Source of the DNA: Hyphomicrobiales bacterium | Lineage (GTDB): Bacteria; Pseudomonadota; Alphaproteobacteria; Rhizobiales; Rhizobiaceae | Direction: 5' to 3' | DNA: 64,000 bases | Assembly: GCA_900469345.1 (NCBI GenBank) | Contig: UBWZ01000002.1 | Span: forward strand, 487,579 to 551,578 | Shown: positions 62,492-64,000 of the stretch, piece by piece | Numbering within the stretch: position 1 is the first letter of the stretch | How the letters are laid out: each line of letters begins with the position of its first letter | The notes under the pieces: model-generated | What the model was told of the DNA's origin: nothing | The model's input: the letters and a program-made list of their open reading frames with translations, nothing else | Database searches by the model: none | Position numbers and translations under genes: made by a program

Positions 62492-63835
62492 ATGACTAGG
62501 AAAATCATCGACACGCCCTATTCCGTCGCAGCTCTGGCGCCGGCTCTGGCTGCCATGGACGTGCAATGCGTCATCCGTTACTACAACCGGCAGAACACGG
62601 CGAAATTTCCCAACAAGAAGCTGACGGCGGTCGAGGCGAAGGCGCTGAGCGAGCTTGGAATGAGCATCGCCGTCGTGTTCCAGCAGAACAATCGCGACCT
62701 TGAGGATTTCAGCGCGGCGAATGCCAGGGATGACGCGCAGCAGGCGTTGATCGATGCCGCAAGCGTCGCCCAGCCCGGCGGCACCGCCATCTACTTCGCG
62801 GTCGACAACGATTTCTTCAGGCCCGCAGAGCTGGACGTCATCATCGGCTATTTTGCCGGCGTGTGCGAGGAGTTCAAGCACGCCGGCACCGGCTACAGAC
62901 TGGGCGTCTATGGCTCGGGAACGGTGGCACAGGCGCTCCTGGACGAACACCTTGTCGACCACGTCTGGATCGCCCGCGCACTTGGCTGGTCCGGGAGCCG
63001 CACGTTCCTCAAATCTGACCGCTGGGATCTCTTCCAGGATGCCGTCGACCTGAAGTTCGAGAACATCGACTACGACAGCAACATCACACGCCCCGGAGTG
63101 ACCGATTTCGGCCAGTTCCGCACCGCCAGGCCGCCGCTCGGCGGCTCTTACAAGCCGGGCGAAATCGCCGCCAGCAAGACGGTCTTCGAGGTCGCCGCAC
63201 GCACCTTCCTCAACCTGCGCGGCGGGCCGGGTCTGGATTTCGACGTCATCCGCAGCCTGCAGCCGGTGCAGCGGCTTTACGGCCTGAAACGCAGCGGCGA
63301 CTGGCTGCAGGTGGATATCGAGGGCGACGGCGCGGCCGACGGCTATGTCAACGCCAACTATCTGCGGCCCGTGGTCGGCACCATGGAGGATGTCGAGGCA
63401 TCGGGGGTGCAGCCGATCGACATCGCCTATCAGGAACTGCAGCTGCATGTCCGCGAAACACCCGGCGAGGGTGTCAACCCGCGCATCGCCGTCTATTACC
63501 AGAAGCTCGACAACGTGGTTCACGAGGATGACGATGTTCCCTGGTGCTCCTACTTCGTCAACTACTGCTTCGCTGGGGCGGGTCGGCGCGGCAGCGGCAG
63601 GGCCAATGCCCGCTCCTGGCTTTCGTGGGGACAGCCGGTACTTTCTCCGGCGCAATCGCGGCGGGGTGACCTGGTCGTGTTTTCGGACGGCAAGCCGGGC
63701 AGCACGAGAGGCCATGTCGGCTTTCTGGTCGGCTGGCAGAACGACGATCCGATCATCCTCGGCGGCAACCAGGGCGATGCCGTCAGCGTCGGCCCGATGG
63801 ATGGCAACAGGGTGCTCGGCATCCGGCGCGGCTAG
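62492..63835 (+). CDS. DUF1906 glycosidase-like / SH3 / CHAP-like multidomain protein
   Basis: A 447-residue protein with three recognisable parts. Residues about 5-205 are a DUF1906 (Rv2525c-like, GH25-related TIM barrel) domain: VQCVIRYYNRQN, IAVVFQQNNRD, IYFAVDNDF, YRLGVYGSGTVAQALL. Residues about 235-300 are an SH3-like domain (FLNLRGGPGLDFDVIRSLQP). The C-terminal 130 residues are a TIGR02594/NlpC-CHAP-like peptidase domain with Cys and His in VPWCSYFVNYCFAGAG and TRGHVGFLVGWQ. It looks like a peptidoglycan hydrolase or lysin-like protein, but there is no signal peptide, so export route is unclear. Confidence 0.82.
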   Translation: MTRKIIDTPYSVAALAPALAAMDVQCVIRYYNRQNTAKFPNKKLTAVEAKALSELGMSIAVVFQQNNRDLEDFSAANARDDAQQALIDAASVAQPGGTAIYFAVDNDFFRPAELDVIIGYFAGVCEEFKHAGTGYRLGVYGSGTVAQALLDEHLVDHVWIARALGWSGSRTFLKSDRWDLFQDAVDLKFENIDYDSNITRPGVTDFGQFRTARPPLGGSYKPGEIAASKTVFEVAARTFLNLRGGPGLDFDVIRSLQPVQRLYGLKRSGDWLQVDIEGDGAADGYVNANYLRPVVGTMEDVEASGVQPIDIAYQELQLHVRETPGEGVNPRIAVYYQKLDNVVHEDDDVPWCSYFVNYCFAGAGRRGSGRANARSWLSWGQPVLSPAQSRRGDLVVFSDGKPGSTRGHVGFLVGWQNDDPIILGGNQGDAVSVGPMDGNRVLGIRRG

Positions 63836-63871
63836 GCCATCTGTCGGATGCCTTGCCCGCCACCGGCGACA

Positions 63872-64000
63872 TCAGACACGGCCGCTGGCGAGCGCCAGCG
63901 CCCAGTCGGAACGCCCGCGACTGGCCGCCAGCCTCGACATCGCCATGTGGTCGTAAGGCAGGTTGCGGAACTGCACGGCCCACGCCCCGTCGCTCCTGTC
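63872..64000 (-). CDS. 3' end of an unidentified gene
   Basis: The last 42 codons of a minus-strand frame enter from the right edge and end at TGA 63872-63874. The peptide DGAWAVQFRNLPYDHMAMSR then ASRGRSDWALALASGRV is well-formed protein with normal rhizobial codon use, but too short to identify. Start lies beyond the window. Confidence 0.55.
   Translation of the reverse strand, partial: DRSDGAWAVQFRNLPYDHMAMSRLAASRGRSDWALALASGRV

Noticed and set aside
1..64000. Search for tRNA, rRNA, CRISPR arrays, transposases and integrases
   Set aside because: No cloverleaf, rRNA stretch, spaced direct-repeat array or recombinase motif was seen by eye; a covariance-model scan would be the decisive test for small RNAs.

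Overview
The window is a contiguous piece of a high-GC chromosome from a Rhizobiaceae-type alphaproteobacterium (the Rhizobium / Agrobacterium / Sinorhizobium / Shinella group). The main evidence is a NolR-like regulator, a BacA/SbmA peptide transporter, the choXWV choline importer, an AglA-type alpha-glucosidase, a bdhA-xdhA-xdhB gene order like that known from Sinorhizobium, an HWE-type histidine kinase remnant and an NrsF/ECF sigma pair of alphaproteobacterial type. I see no tRNA, rRNA, CRISPR array or transposase.

Layout. 1-2.8 kb: DUF2333 protein (cut by the window edge), an unknown protein and thymidine kinase. 3-6 kb: choXWV. 6-9 kb: HugZ-like flavoprotein, nolR, and a beta-alanine:pyruvate aminotransferase with a RutR-like operator upstream. 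9-12.3 kb: a divergent stress locus made of a Mo-dependent MsrP/YedY-like oxidoreductase, cytochrome b561 and Met-rich MXKDX protein on one side and an ECF sigma factor with NrsF anti-sigma on the other, with GTAACC promoter elements facing both ways. 12.5-19.4 kb: orphan amino-acid binding protein, CPA1 antiporter, small unknown proteins, LuxR regulator, an ArsR-SRPBCC operon with a double operator, and a GFA protein. 19.4-26.5 kb: aglA, kdgK-like kinase, GT4 glycosyltransferase, a 27-residue membrane peptide, der and a YfgM-like TPR protein. 26.6-28.4 kb: a lower-GC accessory patch with a HEPN-like protein and a ruined adenine methylase. 28.5-43.5 kb: polysaccharide deacetylase, bacA, MFS exporter, isochorismatase-like hydrolase, map, LLM monooxygenase, a broken two-component pair, AraC and a divergent metallo-hydrolase, GST, second GFA protein, D,D-carboxypeptidase, glpK and a GGDEF protein. 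43.6-54.2 kb: bdhA plus a purine-catabolic block (xdhA, xdhB, xdhC, LysR, puuD, guaD). 54.4-64 kb: chemoreceptor, lldD, Kef-type K+/H+ antiporter with its quinone reductase-like subunit, Nudix hydrolase, two small coupled genes, staphylococcal-nuclease-like protein, a DUF1906 multidomain protein, and the 3' end of one more gene.

How genes work together. GuaD (guanine to xanthine), XdhABC (xanthine to urate) and PuuD (urate to 5-hydroxyisourate) form a near-continuous pathway. BdhA, fused into the xdh operon, handles 3-hydroxybutyrate from storage polymer. The MXKDX/cytochrome b/Mo-enzyme operon and the sigma-NrsF pair look like one redox or metal stress regulon. The most interesting non-routine signals are the divergent sigma-F-like promoters, the Met-rich protein beside a methionine-sulfoxide-reductase-like pair, the paired operators over the ArsR promoter, the RutR-like site before the aminotransferase, the HEPN/methylase remnant patch, and a long palindromic repeat inside the xdh operon.
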